Below, piece by piece: positions 1-8,779 of a stretch of DNA of 59,599 bases. Below the pieces are notes generated by a model that saw nothing but the letters and a program-made list of their open reading frames with translations, ran no database searches and was not told where the DNA came from. Within the stretch, counting starts at the first letter, position 1; every line of letters begins with the position of its first letter. The translations under genes were made by a program, and so were the position numbers. Source of the DNA: CAYPUG01 sp964413905 (GTDB lineage Bacteria; Chloroflexota; Anaerolineae; JAADDB01). The stretch covers positions 1 through 59,599 of the forward strand of contig CAYPUG010000003.1 of assembly GCA_964413905.1 (NCBI GenBank), written 5' to 3'.

Positions 1-2
1 AG

Positions 3-830
3 GACATGGGGCCTCAGGAGATCGAACAGTTTCTAACCCATCTGGCCGTGGACCTCAATGTCGCTGCTTCTACACAAAACCAAGCCCTGCAAGCCATCCT
101 CTTCCTCTACCGGGAAGTGTTACGAACGCCTATTGATGTCCACTTAAATTACCTCGCTGCAAAACGCCCGCGGCGCCTTCCCGTTGTTTTAACTCGGGAA
201 GAGGTTCAACTCGTCCTCAATGCAATGGATGGCGTTCCCAAATTGGTCGCCCAACTTCTGTATGGGAGTGGTTTACGGTTGATCGAAGCCCTCCGTCTAC
301 GAGTCCATGATCTGGACTTTTCCCAACACCAGATCATTGTGCGTGACGGTAAAGGCTTTAAAGATCGGGTGACTGTGTTTCCGGATTCTTTAATTGCTCC
401 CTTACAGGAACACTTAGAACGTGTCCGGCTTACCTATCAACGGGATTTGGAAAGTGGGTATCACGGTGTCTCCCTCCCTTACGCCCTGGAACGTAAGTAC
501 CCCAGTGCTCCGAGACAATGGGGATGGCAATATGTGTTTCCCGCGTCCCATCTGGCTCGAGATCCGCGATCCGGTATTTTTAAACGGCATCACCTGCACG
601 AACGTGTGATTCAGCGAGCAGTACGTCGAGCCGCCCAAGTGGCGGGCATTGCTAAGCACGTTACCCCACATACCTTCCGCCACTCCTTCGCCACCCATCT
701 TCTCGAAGCCGGTTATGACATCCGCACTGTGCAGGAACTCCTGGGGCATAAGGATGTGAAGACCACTATGATCTACACCCACGTGATGAACAAAGGCCCA
801 TACGCGGTGCAGAGCCCTCTCGATCGTTAA
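3..830 (+). CDS. Integron-type tyrosine recombinase (IntI-like), 5' end cut by window
   Basis: This is a site-specific recombinase of the integron integrase group, which recombines attI and attC sites. Counting from the first ATG at position 6, the catalytic residues are R91 (GSGLRLIEAL), K119, H222-x-x-R225 (HTFRHSFATHLL), H248 (LLGHKD) and nucleophile Y257. The feature that separates IntI from XerC/D is the extra patch at about 158-182 (ALERKYPSAPRQWGWQYVF), which is present. The C-terminus NKGPYAVQSPLD is also typical. The frame is open to the window edge, and the family has about 40-50 more N-terminal residues than are visible, so the gene is probably complete but cut by the window. No attC-like array is visible downstream. 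The gene converges on the permease fusion. The family assignment is firm. Activity and the presence of a cassette array upstream are not visible. Confidence 0.9.
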   Translation, partial: DMGPQEIEQFLTHLAVDLNVAASTQNQALQAILFLYREVLRTPIDVHLNYLAAKRPRRLPVVLTREEVQLVLNAMDGVPKLVAQLLYGSGLRLIEALRLRVHDLDFSQHQIIVRDGKGFKDRVTVFPDSLIAPLQEHLERVRLTYQRDLESGYHGVSLPYALERKYPSAPRQWGWQYVFPASHLARDPRSGIFKRHHLHERVIQRAVRRAAQVAGIAKHVTPHTFRHSFATHLLEAGYDIRTVQELLGHKDVKTTMIYTHVMNKGPYAVQSPLDR

Positions 831-868
831 CTTTCTGAGAAAAGGGGAAATTAAGCGGCACCTTTCCC

Positions 869-3800
869 TCAATAACTCACCTCCCGGCCCAGGACTTGGA
901 GCGCGATGCTGATGGCCCGGCCGAGCTTCTCCATATACTCCGGCACGAGCCGGTCTGCAGTGTCCGCGGGAGTAAGCGCGTATTGTTCCCAGCCGCCGCC
1001 GGTCAGGTGCACCGTGGGTGCCTCCTGGCCCTTGAAGGCCGCACCACCGCCCTTGTAGATCACCGAGATGTCCAGTGGGCTCTCCACCCGCTTCACCTTC
1101 ACCCCCGCGCGCTTGCCTGAACGCTTGAACAGGTTGGCCAGATGCTGGCTGCCGCCCGTGGACGCGTGGAGGGTCGTGCTCGCGCCCAAGCCCCGCAGGT
1201 TGATGATGGCTTCCTTCTTGTAGGAGGTGGAGAACCCGAACTTCGCGCCCAGGAGTTGCTTCACATCCGGCTCCGGGTTGGGCCGTTTGCCGTAGTCGAA
1301 CCCGTACGCGGCATAGGCCACGAACAGGAATGTCTTCTTCGGCTCATACCCCGCGGCCTTCCACGAGCGCACCAACTCCAGCATCGCGGCCACGCCACTG
1401 GCATTGTCCAACGCGCCCGGGTACATTCGACCTAGCTCATCCACCCCTACCCCATCGTAATTCGCCATCACCACCACCAAATTCTCCGCCAATTTCTCCG
1501 ACGTGCCCGGCCAGTGCCCGATCACATGGCGCACCGGCACCTTCTTGTGTACCTCCCCCACAATCGAACCCCGCAGGCGCAAGCGCGTATTCCACGTCGC
1601 GATCTCATCCGGACCCAGGGTGCGGGCCTTCTTGCGGAAATAATCCACCGAGCCCCCGATGCGGGCCAGCAGCCGGTCCGCGGCCTCTTTGGAGATGTAG
1701 AACATGGGCGCGCCGTCCATCGGCTTGTACTCGGGCGCGTAGGGACTGTTCGCGGAGTACACATACCCCCGTTTCAACTTCAGGGGATCGTCCGTCACCA
1801 CCAGCGTCATGACCTGCAAGCGGCGCCGCCACATGGTGGGCGCCACTTCCTCCAGCAGCAGGAGCACCTTCCCCTCGGAGTCGATCTGGTCCAGCGCGGG
1901 CGCGAACACCCCGATGCCCATCCGGCCTTCCACCTTGCTCAGGGGCCCGAAGCCCACGACAGTCAACGGGCCTTCCCCTTCCCCCGCGTTGAAGCGCAGC
2001 GTGGGCAACACCGCGAAGTCCTCCCGATAGCGCAGCGCCTCGACCACGTTGCCGTTCTCGTCCACCAGAGCCAGTTGGGGCGGCTCCGTCAACTCGAAGA
2101 AATCCCGCTTCACGGTGAGGAAGTAGGTGAAGTTTTTGCCCGCGGGCTGGAGCCCCAGAGCCTGGAATTGGTCCGCGACGTACTGGGCTGCCGCGTCCGC
2201 ACCCGGCGTACCGATACGGCGGCCCTGCCACGCATCCTGGGTCAGCGTCCGCACGTGGGTCACGGCCTGCTCGCCGTCGAACGCGCGTGCAGTTTCCTGA
2301 TAGATGGCGATGGGCCCGGTGTTCGCCTGAACCCAGCCCACGGCTAGGTAGAGCACCACCAACCCGGCCAGGGTCCAGCGGCTCCACAGGCGGGCGAAGG
2401 AGAGGCGGATGTCTTGGATCAGGCGGCGCAGCCCTTCCCCGAACAGGTTGAACCCCAGGATGGCCAGGCCAAAGGTGAGCGCAGGGTAGATGCCCACCCA
2501 CGGATACGTGCGCGCGTACTGGCGTACATTGCTCAACAGCGCGGCCCACTCGGGAACATCCGAGTAGTGGTACGGGTCCGAACCCACGAAGATCTCCGCG
2601 AACGCGCCCCCGCCCAGGAAGATACCCACAAATCCTAACTCTCCTAGCAACAAGAGGGTCCCTGCCATCTCCAGGGACGTGATGACAATAAGGGTGGGGA
2701 GCACGTTGGGCAGCACGTGACGCCAGAGGATCTCCAGGGGGTGAAGACCCAGCACGTGTGCGCTCTCGATGTACGGTTGCGCGCGGATTTGCCGGGTCTC
2801 ACTGCGCACCACCTGCATCACCTGCCCCCAGCCCACCACAGTCAGCGCGATGACAAAGGGGCGCATCCCCTGGCGAATGCCAATGGCCAGGATGAGGATC
2901 ATGGCCAGGAGCAGCGCGGGGAAGGAGGAAATGATGGCCGCGAGATTTTGGACGAGCCGGTCCAGACGACTCCCCGCGGTCCAGCCCGCGAGGAGCCCCA
3001 GCACCGTGCCCACCAGCAGACGCCCCAGGACCACAAGGAAGGCCAGGGTGAGGGTCTGCCGCGCGCCCGCGAGGAGGAGGCTGAGGATGTCCCGGCCCAG
3101 CATGTCCGTGCCCAGAGGGAATTCGGGCGATGGCGGGAAGGGAGGACTTTTCAATTTGCCGTTGACCATGCGCAGTCCGATGGTCGTATAAGGGTTGTGG
3201 GGTGCAAGCGAGGGGCCCAGGAAGTAAATAATGACCAATGCGAGGACGATGAGTCCCCCCAGCACGAATGCGGGGTTCCCCAGGGTACCCCGCACCCATT
3301 GACGACGGCGGAACGCGCGGCGAGCTTGGGCCGCGGCGTTCCACTCGGAGAGGTCTTGCCGCGTCTTCTGGGATGTGCCCTGCTCCCGGCGGGGACGTCG
3401 GTTCAGGGCCTGGGCCAGGATGTCCCGCGCGCGGTCGAACAGGTCGCGCAGCGCGGCCCGCCAATCCCAGGACGTGCCCCCCACCTGGGTCGCGGCTTCC
3501 CGCAGGCGGGGATCAAGGACGCGAGCGACCAGGTCCAGGAGGCCATTCACCAAAAGGAAGAAGACGCCCAGCGCGAAGATAAGGGGTACGGCCAAGAGGT
3601 CATCCTTGCGCGCGATGGCTCGCAGCAGCGCGTGGCCGATCCCGCCCCATCCAAAGTAGACTTCCACCACGGGCAAACTGCTGAGGGAGAACTGGAGGGA
3701 GACGAGCCACGCGGTAAGGAGGGGCACCCACGCGTTGCGCAGGACGTGGCGCCATCGCACCTGGCGCAGACTGAGTCCTTTAGCCAGCGCGGTGCGCACG

Positions 3801-4468
3801 AAGTCCTGTTCCTGGATGTCGGAGATAACGACCGTGGTCACCCGCGCGACCTGGGCCAGGGGGCGCACCGCGAGGACGAGCGCGGGGAGGAGAATGTGCT
3901 TATCCCAGCCGAATCCTCCCAGGGGAAGAAGGGGATGGCCTGTGTGCTTTGTGTAGGCGAGGGCGGCCAATTGCAACACCAACGCCAGGAGGAAACTGGG
4001 AAGGGAGAGGCCGAGTGTGGCCAAGATGACCGCACTGACTCGGGCTTTCTGGCTGCGGCGGTACGCGGCCCAGGAGCCCAGGAAGAAGCCCAGCACGCCG
4101 CCCAGGCCCAGCGCGACCGCGAGCAACCCCACGCTCCGGGGCAACACCCGCGCGATGATCTGGGTGACAGGCGCGCGGCGGCTGGTGCCCACGGAGATGA
4201 ACGCGGTGCCCAGGTCCCCCTGGGCCACGTGGAGGAGATAACCGACCGTGGATTGGGTTGCGAGGCGTAAAGCCGGCGTCAAGGGCACGCCTCGGGCCAT
4301 GCTCAGGCCGAAGAACGTGATGTAGATGAGGAACACCAGGACCAACAGCGCGTATAGCAGACGGATGGCGAGATAAGAAAACCATCTACCCATTGAAGCG
4401 CGAGGGGTGGCGTTATCGTTCACGGTTTCACCTTGTTTGGGCGAAATGTTCAACGTTTTATTCGCCAA
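869..4468 (-). CDS. DppB-DppC permease fusion with C-terminal degenerate M28 peptidase domain
   Basis: One frame encodes three modules. Residues about 26-335 are a DppB-like permease with the EAA loop FVRTALAKGLSLRQVRWRHV. Residues about 385-700 are a DppC-like permease with its own EAA loop YIESAHVLGLHPLEILWRHV. After a further membrane segment (about 705-725), residues 740-1199 resemble M28 aminopeptidases. In that domain only the bridging Asp (ALDNASG, about 1020) is kept. The usual His is Asn (ANYDG, about 1003), the Glu-Glu pair is Ala-Ala (VAYAAYG, about 1051), the later Asp is Arg (INLRG, about 1091) and the last His is lost (YALTPADT, about 1164). It is therefore probably catalytically dead. 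The topology would place the M28 part outside the membrane. The start is uncertain: TTG at 4468 overlaps nagA by 19 bp, while GTG at about 4423 has a better ribosome site. No binding protein or ATPase adjoins it. Confidence 0.85.
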   Translation of the reverse strand: MANKTLNISPKQGETVNDNATPRASMGRWFSYLAIRLLYALLVLVFLIYITFFGLSMARGVPLTPALRLATQSTVGYLLHVAQGDLGTAFISVGTSRRAPVTQIIARVLPRSVGLLAVALGLGGVLGFFLGSWAAYRRSQKARVSAVILATLGLSLPSFLLALVLQLAALAYTKHTGHPLLPLGGFGWDKHILLPALVLAVRPLAQVARVTTVVISDIQEQDFVRTALAKGLSLRQVRWRHVLRNAWVPLLTAWLVSLQFSLSSLPVVEVYFGWGGIGHALLRAIARKDDLLAVPLIFALGVFFLLVNGLLDLVARVLDPRLREAATQVGGTSWDWRAALRDLFDRARDILAQALNRRPRREQGTSQKTRQDLSEWNAAAQARRAFRRRQWVRGTLGNPAFVLGGLIVLALVIIYFLGPSLAPHNPYTTIGLRMVNGKLKSPPFPPSPEFPLGTDMLGRDILSLLLAGARQTLTLAFLVVLGRLLVGTVLGLLAGWTAGSRLDRLVQNLAAIISSFPALLLAMILILAIGIRQGMRPFVIALTVVGWGQVMQVVRSETRQIRAQPYIESAHVLGLHPLEILWRHVLPNVLPTLIVITSLEMAGTLLLLGELGFVGIFLGGGAFAEIFVGSDPYHYSDVPEWAALLSNVRQYARTYPWVGIYPALTFGLAILGFNLFGEGLRRLIQDIRLSFARLWSRWTLAGLVVLYLAVGWVQANTGPIAIYQETARAFDGEQAVTHVRTLTQDAWQGRRIGTPGADAAAQYVADQFQALGLQPAGKNFTYFLTVKRDFFELTEPPQLALVDENGNVVEALRYREDFAVLPTLRFNAGEGEGPLTVVGFGPLSKVEGRMGIGVFAPALDQIDSEGKVLLLLEEVAPTMWRRRLQVMTLVVTDDPLKLKRGYVYSANSPYAPEYKPMDGAPMFYISKEAADRLLARIGGSVDYFRKKARTLGPDEIATWNTRLRLRGSIVGEVHKKVPVRHVIGHWPGTSEKLAENLVVVMANYDGVGVDELGRMYPGALDNASGVAAMLELVRSWKAAGYEPKKTFLFVAYAAYGFDYGKRPNPEPDVKQLLGAKFGFSTSYKKEAIINLRGLGASTTLHASTGGSQHLANLFKRSGKRAGVKVKRVESPLDISVIYKGGGAAFKGQEAPTVHLTGGGWEQYALTPADTADRLVPEYMEKLGRAISIALQVLGREVSY

Positions 4469-5619
4469 GTGTGCATATCGTTCATATGGAGAAATTCTCC
4501 CCCCACCATGGTGGCTACCACGTCCACTTCCGGGGTGATAAAGGTGAGATCCGCGCGGGCGCCCACCTGAATATCTCCCCGGGCTTCACCGATCACTCTT
4601 GCCGGGGTGTGGGTGACGGTGGTCAAAGCATCTTCCAGGGAACATCCTGTGTACGTCATCAGATTGCGGATGGCTTGATTGAGACGCAATACGCTTCCGG
4701 CCAAGCGACCATCCGGCAAACGAGCCCCGGTTTCGTTCACGATGACGTCCAGGTCGCCTAGGTGATAGCGGCCTGGCGGCATGCCCAGCGCGGCCATTGC
4801 ATCCGTCACCAGGGTGATGGTGTGCGGGGATTTGCATTGCCAGGCCACGGTGACCATGGCCGGATGAACGTGGATTCCATCAACGATAAGACCGACGGTT
4901 ATTTCCTGGTGAACAAGGAGAGCCCCTACGGCTCCGGGTTCACGGTGGTGCGGCGACCGCATCGCGTTGTACAGGTGGGTTCCGTACGTGATCCCGGCCA
5001 CAAACCCGGCCTCTGCTTCGGCCAAGGTTGCCATAGTGTGTCCCATGCTGACGGTGACGCCGTTTGCGCGGAGAGTTCGGATGACCGACAGGGCACCGGG
5101 GAGTTCCGGTGCAAGGGTACACAACCGCACGTGTCGTTCCCGTGTCCAGCCCGTGACGAGTTCCGGAGATGGAGGGCGCAAGTAAGCCGGATTGTGGGCT
5201 CCCCGTTTTTCCGGGTTTAGGAACATGCTCTCGATGTGCAATCCCAGCGGAATAGCCCCCTTCCAACCGGGAGGAGGGCCTTGTTGGAGGACGTGGATGG
5301 CTTGTTCTACGGTTTCCGGTGGCGAGGTCACAATCGTGGGCAGAAACGCGGTAACGCCCAGGCGGGGCAACTGGGCAGCAACATCCCAGATGCGCTGAGG
5401 ATCTTCCGTAAAATCATAACCAAAGGCACCGTTGATTTGGATGTCTATCCAGCCGGGGGAAAGAATGAGTTCCTCCGCATCAAACGTTTCTGCCACCGGG
5501 AATGGAAGTTCGGACTGTGCCGGGCGAATGTCTACAATGCGGCCATTTTCTACGAGGATGTGTTGGGGGGCAAACATGCGGCGCGGTGTGTAGACGGTTG
5601 CATTGCAGATGCAGAGCAT
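4450..5619 (-). CDS. nagA: N-acetylglucosamine-6-phosphate deacetylase
   Basis: NagA removes the acetyl group from GlcNAc-6-phosphate in amino-sugar and cell-wall recycling in the cytoplasm. The 389-residue protein has the amidohydrolase barrel with PGWIDIQINGAFG near residue 60, the metal-binding Glu in HIESMFLNPEKRGAH, then MGHTMA, THLYNAM, DGIHVHP and the catalytic Asp in LVTDAMAALG. The usual HxEGPF is HIESMF here, so Gly-Pro is replaced while the Glu remains. ATG at 5619 was chosen because homology begins there. An open frame continues upstream to 5967, but it reads through non-conserved sequence and across the start of the next gene. The stop overlaps the possible TTG start of the permease fusion. 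A dyad (TGCTCCT-C-AGGAGCA, 5672-5686) lies about 55 bp upstream and might be an operator. Confidence 0.93.
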   Translation of the reverse strand: MLCICNATVYTPRRMFAPQHILVENGRIVDIRPAQSELPFPVAETFDAEELILSPGWIDIQINGAFGYDFTEDPQRIWDVAAQLPRLGVTAFLPTIVTSPPETVEQAIHVLQQGPPPGWKGAIPLGLHIESMFLNPEKRGAHNPAYLRPPSPELVTGWTRERHVRLCTLAPELPGALSVIRTLRANGVTVSMGHTMATLAEAEAGFVAGITYGTHLYNAMRSPHHREPGAVGALLVHQEITVGLIVDGIHVHPAMVTVAWQCKSPHTITLVTDAMAALGMPPGRYHLGDLDVIVNETGARLPDGRLAGSVLRLNQAIRNLMTYTGCSLEDALTTVTHTPARVIGEARGDIQVGARADLTFITPEVDVVATMVGGEFLHMNDMHTWRIKR

Positions 5620-5671
5620 AGATGCTTTCCTCACATTTGGAAATGTCTGTATAATCGACCGACAAAACCGG

Positions 5672-5686
5672 TGCTCCTCAGGAGCA
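5672..5686. promoter_or_regulatory. Operator-like dyad upstream of nagA
   Basis: Seven-base arms TGCTCCT and AGGAGCA flank a single central base, about 55 bp before the nagA start and in the divergent space before the amino-acid-binding protein. This is the size and position of a dimeric repressor site. No regulator gene is nearby and the motif is not one I recognise, so the role is inferred from symmetry alone. Confidence 0.3.
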
Positions 5687-5809
5687 TCCCACGTCAATCC
5701 GGGCGATTCAACGTCCGGCAGACTTGAGCGATTACAGGATGGGTTGAATGTTACTTGTGGAAGTATACTGTTGGAAAGGAAAAGGTACAAGTAAAACGGA
5801 GAATAAGTA

Positions 5810-6643
5810 TTGACTTCACCAGCAGAGAAGACGATGCGGCCTCGACAACAGTATGTGATCTTCTTCGTGATGGGGGCGGTTCTTTTGATCGGAGTAGGAG
5901 GTATTCTCCTGCGCCAACGTTTGTTCGCTCGGGACCCGGTGTGGGAGCATGTACAACGTACACACACGTGGCGTGTGGGAATGGATCCCAGTTTTCCGCC
6001 CTTTGAGATGCTGACCCAGGACGGGCGTGTGGTGGGCTTTGATGTGGACTTGGCTCAGGCCATCGCTCGGGAATGGGGCGTTCACGTGGATATTGTGACG
6101 CTGGGTTTTGATGGGTTGATAGATGCGGTACGCACGCACAAAATTGATGCAGCTATTTCAGCCATTCCGTACGATCCCTTGCTGACCAAGGACGTACGGT
6201 ATTCTGACCCTTACTTCGACGCGGGGTGGCGACTGGTGGTATTACGTACGTCGTCCATTCATACTTTGGAAGATGTGTCCGGAATCCGATTGGCCGTGGA
6301 ATGGGGATCTGAAGGAGATGTGTGGGCTCGGCGCCTTCAGCGCACCCACAAGAACGTGACGTTGGTCTTGCGTCCGACCACAGAGGAGGCTTTGCAGGCC
6401 TTGCTTAACGGCGAAGCCGATGCGGCCATTGTAGACGGGCTTACCGCGCGCATGCGGCAGGATATTCGGGTGGTGGGGGATCCGTTTTATCCCGACCCCT
6501 ATGTCATTGTTATGCCGTTGGAAGCCTATCGTTTGCAGGCAGAGGTCAATAAATCTCTGACCACCTTGAGGAGGCGGGGAGATTTGGCCGATCTAGAGGC
6601 AAAATGGCTACAACCACGTGCCTTAAAGACGGATAACGAGTGA
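5810..6643 (+). CDS. Membrane-anchored amino-acid-type solute-binding protein (SBP_bac_3)
   Basis: This 277-residue protein has a family-3 periplasmic binding fold, which delivers polar amino acids to ABC permeases or acts as a sensor. An uncleaved hydrophobic segment (about 14-33, without a lipobox Cys) anchors it outside the membrane. The ligand lobe begins at TWRVGMDPSFPPFEM and continues through VVGFDVDLAQAIA and the dipole-binding segment around DVRYSDPYFDAG. The TTG at 5810 is favoured by GGAG eight bases upstream. ATG at 5834 is an alternative. No permease or ATPase adjoins it, so it is an orphan binding protein. It diverges from nagA and converges on rplY. The stop codon lies inside the terminator stem at 6630-6682. 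Confidence 0.87.
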   Translation: MTSPAEKTMRPRQQYVIFFVMGAVLLIGVGGILLRQRLFARDPVWEHVQRTHTWRVGMDPSFPPFEMLTQDGRVVGFDVDLAQAIAREWGVHVDIVTLGFDGLIDAVRTHKIDAAISAIPYDPLLTKDVRYSDPYFDAGWRLVVLRTSSIHTLEDVSGIRLAVEWGSEGDVWARRLQRTHKNVTLVLRPTTEEALQALLNGEADAAIVDGLTARMRQDIRVVGDPFYPDPYVIVMPLEAYRLQAEVNKSLTTLRRRGDLADLEAKWLQPRALKTDNE

Positions 6644-6682
6644 GAGAGCGGCCTTTTCGACCGCTCCAGCACTCGTTATCCG
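6630..6682. terminator. Two-tier bidirectional terminator hairpin
   Basis: A perfect 13-bp outer stem (6630-6642 with 6670-6682, CGGATAACGAGTG and its complement) encloses a second stem GAGCGG/CCGCTC around a CCTTTTCGA loop. It separates two convergent genes and includes the stop codon of the binding protein, so it probably serves both. It lacks a long T tract on either side. Confidence 0.6.
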
Positions 6683-6699
6683 CCGTGTGGGTCGCGTGA

Positions 6700-7350
6700 T
6701 TACTCCTCTTCTTCCTCGGCCTTGCCGCGAGCAATGACCTCGGGTTCCGCGCCTTCCTCGATTTCCTCTTCCAGTTCTTCGCCTTCGGTAATGTACTCGA
6801 GGATAACTACAGCCGCGTCCGGTTCCTCGGCCAATTCCACGCGCTCGGGCAGAGTCAAGTCCGCTGCTCGGATCACATCGTGTTCTTGGGTGAGCATGCT
6901 CAAATCTACTTGGATCTCCGCCGGGATGTCCTCGGGCAGACAACGGACGGCTACAGTGTCCAATACCTGACTGGCATTGCCCAATCCGGCCGCGACCGCG
7001 GGCGACTCGCCAACTAGGACAAGAGGTACTTCCACTTCCAACTTCTCCAACAAACTCACTTGTACCAGGTCCACGTGGAGCAGGGAGCGGCGTACCGGAT
7101 GGCGTTGAATTTCACGGATAAGCACCTTCACCGGCTTTTCTTCGCCTGCGATGTGGAGGTCCACTAATTGTGTGGTCCCGCCGGCGTGCAGTACGCGCTC
7201 CACATCCAGTGCACGCAGTTGTAGGTTACGCGGGGCCACGCCCGGACCGTACATCACCGCAGGGATCATCCCTGTCTTGCGTAAACGTCGAACAGGCCGT
7301 CGTCCTGTAACCGTTCGGGGTTCTGCATTCAAAACCAACGTGTCCATCAT
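6700..7350 (-). CDS. rplY: 50S ribosomal protein L25, Ctc form
   Basis: L25/Ctc binds 5S rRNA in the large ribosomal subunit. The 216-residue protein is the long two-domain form: an N-terminal L25 barrel with GRRPVRRLRKTGMIPAVMYG and a C-terminal TL5-type beta domain (about 95-190), ending in a Glu-rich tail. The ATG at 7350 has AAGGAG six bases upstream, and a second ATG follows directly. An open frame extends to 7425, but it runs into repeat sequence and is not conserved. The gene is monocistronic and converges on the binding protein through the shared hairpin. A copy of repeat family A begins just upstream and may contain or displace its promoter. Confidence 0.93.
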   Translation of the reverse strand: MMDTLVLNAEPRTVTGRRPVRRLRKTGMIPAVMYGPGVAPRNLQLRALDVERVLHAGGTTQLVDLHIAGEEKPVKVLIREIQRHPVRRSLLHVDLVQVSLLEKLEVEVPLVLVGESPAVAAGLGNASQVLDTVAVRCLPEDIPAEIQVDLSMLTQEHDVIRAADLTLPERVELAEEPDAAVVILEYITEGEELEEEIEEGAEPEVIARGKAEEEEE

Positions 7351-7393
7351 TGCTATCTCCTTATACCTCTTGTTCTCATTAGAAGACCCGTAC

Positions 7394-7550
7394 CCTGATC
7401 GACTGACAAAACTCTGCGAATGCACCTTGGCTTAGGAAGTTTCTACTCTCGCCTTACGCCGAGGTGCGTGAAACGCGATGTATCGGCCAATCGGTCCTCG
7501 AATTTCCTTCTTTAAGCGAAGGCACATACATAGAGTTTGGTCAGTCCATC
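7394..7550. repeat. Repeat family A, composite copy
   Basis: The left end at 7394-7437 (GACTGACAAAACTCTGCGAA and onward to CACCTTGGCTTAG) matches copies at 19184, 40741-40779 (reverse), 51979 and 59546. A second end in the opposite orientation lies at 7514-7547. Between them is another end type (ACGCGATGTATCGGCCAATCGG, 7472-7493) like that at 40820-40839. The mosaic suggests one copy inserted in or recombined with another. It holds no gene and lies between rplY and the epimerase. Confidence 0.6.
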
Positions 7551-7640
7551 ATAACCGGTGCCATAACAGCAGCCCCACATTTTACGGGAAACACAGGGTC
7601 TGGTCAAAAATGAATCGCCTATCGGCGAGGTACCGCTCGC

Positions 7641-7674
7641 CCAGCGGCACCAGGTCGCCGCACTCCAAAACTCG
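7641..7674 (-). repeat. Repeat family C, single GC-rich hairpin unit
   Basis: Read on the reverse strand, the unit is TTTTGGAGTGCGGCGACCTG followed by GTGCCGCT. It is an imperfect palindrome matching the units at 9512-9590 and 34054-34167. The remaining bases from 7550 to 7837 show no gene. The open frame that runs through them in front of the epimerase is not conserved. Confidence 0.55.
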
Positions 7675-7837
7675 AAGCGGGAATAAATTCCCCCGTACTC
7701 TACTTATATGTTATGATGCGGCGGTGTCCGTTGGAATGCAAGGTAGAGTAGAAATTCGTGATGTTCTTGTTGTTGTGGATAAGGTAAGCCTCGCGAATTT
7801 TCTCTTCGTTACTCAATCGGTAAGGGGGGCATGGACG

Positions 7838-8779
7838 ATGCGTGTGTTGATTACCGGAGGAGCCGGTTTCATCGGTTCTCACCTGTGTGATCGGTTTCTG
7901 GCCGAAGGTCACACGGTCATCGCGATGGATAATTTGATTACAGGGTCGACCGATAATATCGCACATCTGGCCGGCCATCCGCGTTTCAAGTTTATCTTTC
8001 ACGATGTCACCGAGTACATTTATGTGGAGGGACCCATTGATGTGGTCCTTCACTTCGCGTCTCCGGCCAGCCCGGCCGACTTTCCTGCCTTTCCCATCCA
8101 AATCGGCAAGGTGAACGCGATCGGTACATATCGCACCTTGGGATTGGCGAAGGCCAAGGGGGCCCGATTTCTGTTGGCCTCTACCTCGGAGGTGTATGGA
8201 GACCCACTTGTTCATCCGCAACCGGAGACGTATTGGGGCAATGTGAACCCTATCGGCATCCGAGGTATCTACGATGAATCCAAACGATTTGCGGAAGCGC
8301 TCACTATGGCTTACCATCGGGTGCATGGCATGGACACGCGTATTGTACGTATTTTCAATACATACGGACCGCGCATGCGTCTGAACGACGGGCGGGTTGT
8401 GCCGAATTTTCTCACCCAAGCACTGCGCGGGGAACCCTTAACCGTTTACGGTGATGGCACGCAAACCCGATCCTTTACGTACGTGGATGATTTGGTGGAA
8501 GGCATTTACCGCCTGCTCTTCTCCGACGAGATTGAGCCGGTGAACATCGGTAACCCGGAGGAGTATCGCATTATTGACTTTGCCAAATTAGTCAACGAGA
8601 TGACCGGCAATACAGCCGGGATTGTATTTAAACCGCTACCCAAAGATGACCCCAAGCAACGACGTCCTGACATTACGAAAGCCCGCCGCATTTTGGGCTG
8701 GGAGCCCACCGTTCCCCTCCGAGAAGGGCTCACGCGAACCATTGAGGACTTTCGTAAGCGCATGGGGTTGGTGCAATGA
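7838..8779 (+). CDS. NAD-dependent sugar epimerase, UDP-glucuronate decarboxylase type
   Basis: This is an extended short-chain dehydrogenase that acts on a nucleotide sugar. It is closest in pattern to UDP-glucuronate decarboxylase, which makes UDP-xylose for surface polysaccharide. The 313-residue protein opens with the NAD motif GGAGFIGSHL, has the active-site strand LLASTSEVYGDP, and the catalytic YDESKR (Y-x-x-x-K) at about 140-145. It also has the family pattern GPRMRLNDGRVVPNF and the tail RRPDITKARRILGWEP. ATG at 7838 follows a G-rich site (AAGGGGGG) nine bases away. Reading upstream to 7478 adds only repeat-derived sequence. It overlaps the next gene by four bases (ATGA), so the two are probably translated together. 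A dTDP-glucose dehydratase role is less likely given the motifs. Confidence 0.87.
   Translation: MRVLITGGAGFIGSHLCDRFLAEGHTVIAMDNLITGSTDNIAHLAGHPRFKFIFHDVTEYIYVEGPIDVVLHFASPASPADFPAFPIQIGKVNAIGTYRTLGLAKAKGARFLLASTSEVYGDPLVHPQPETYWGNVNPIGIRGIYDESKRFAEALTMAYHRVHGMDTRIVRIFNTYGPRMRLNDGRVVPNFLTQALRGEPLTVYGDGTQTRSFTYVDDLVEGIYRLLFSDEIEPVNIGNPEEYRIIDFAKLVNEMTGNTAGIVFKPLPKDDPKQRRPDITKARRILGWEPTVPLREGLTRTIEDFRKRMGLVQ

Noticed and set aside
1514..2347. Forward open frame of about 277 codons
   Set aside because: It is a shadow of the M28-like domain on the reverse strand, with biased composition and no domain.
2717..4270. Long open frame on the forward strand (about 517 codons) opposite the permease fusion
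   Set aside because: It is antisense to a well-supported coding region in GC-rich sequence, gives a His/Gln/Arg-rich product with no recognisable domain, and has no ribosome site.
5620..5967. N-terminal extension of nagA
   Set aside because: NagA homology begins at 5619. The added residues are not conserved and would overlap the divergent binding-protein gene.
7478..7837. N-terminal extension of the sugar epimerase
   Set aside because: It runs through family A and C repeats, while the Rossmann motif starts right after the ATG at 7838.
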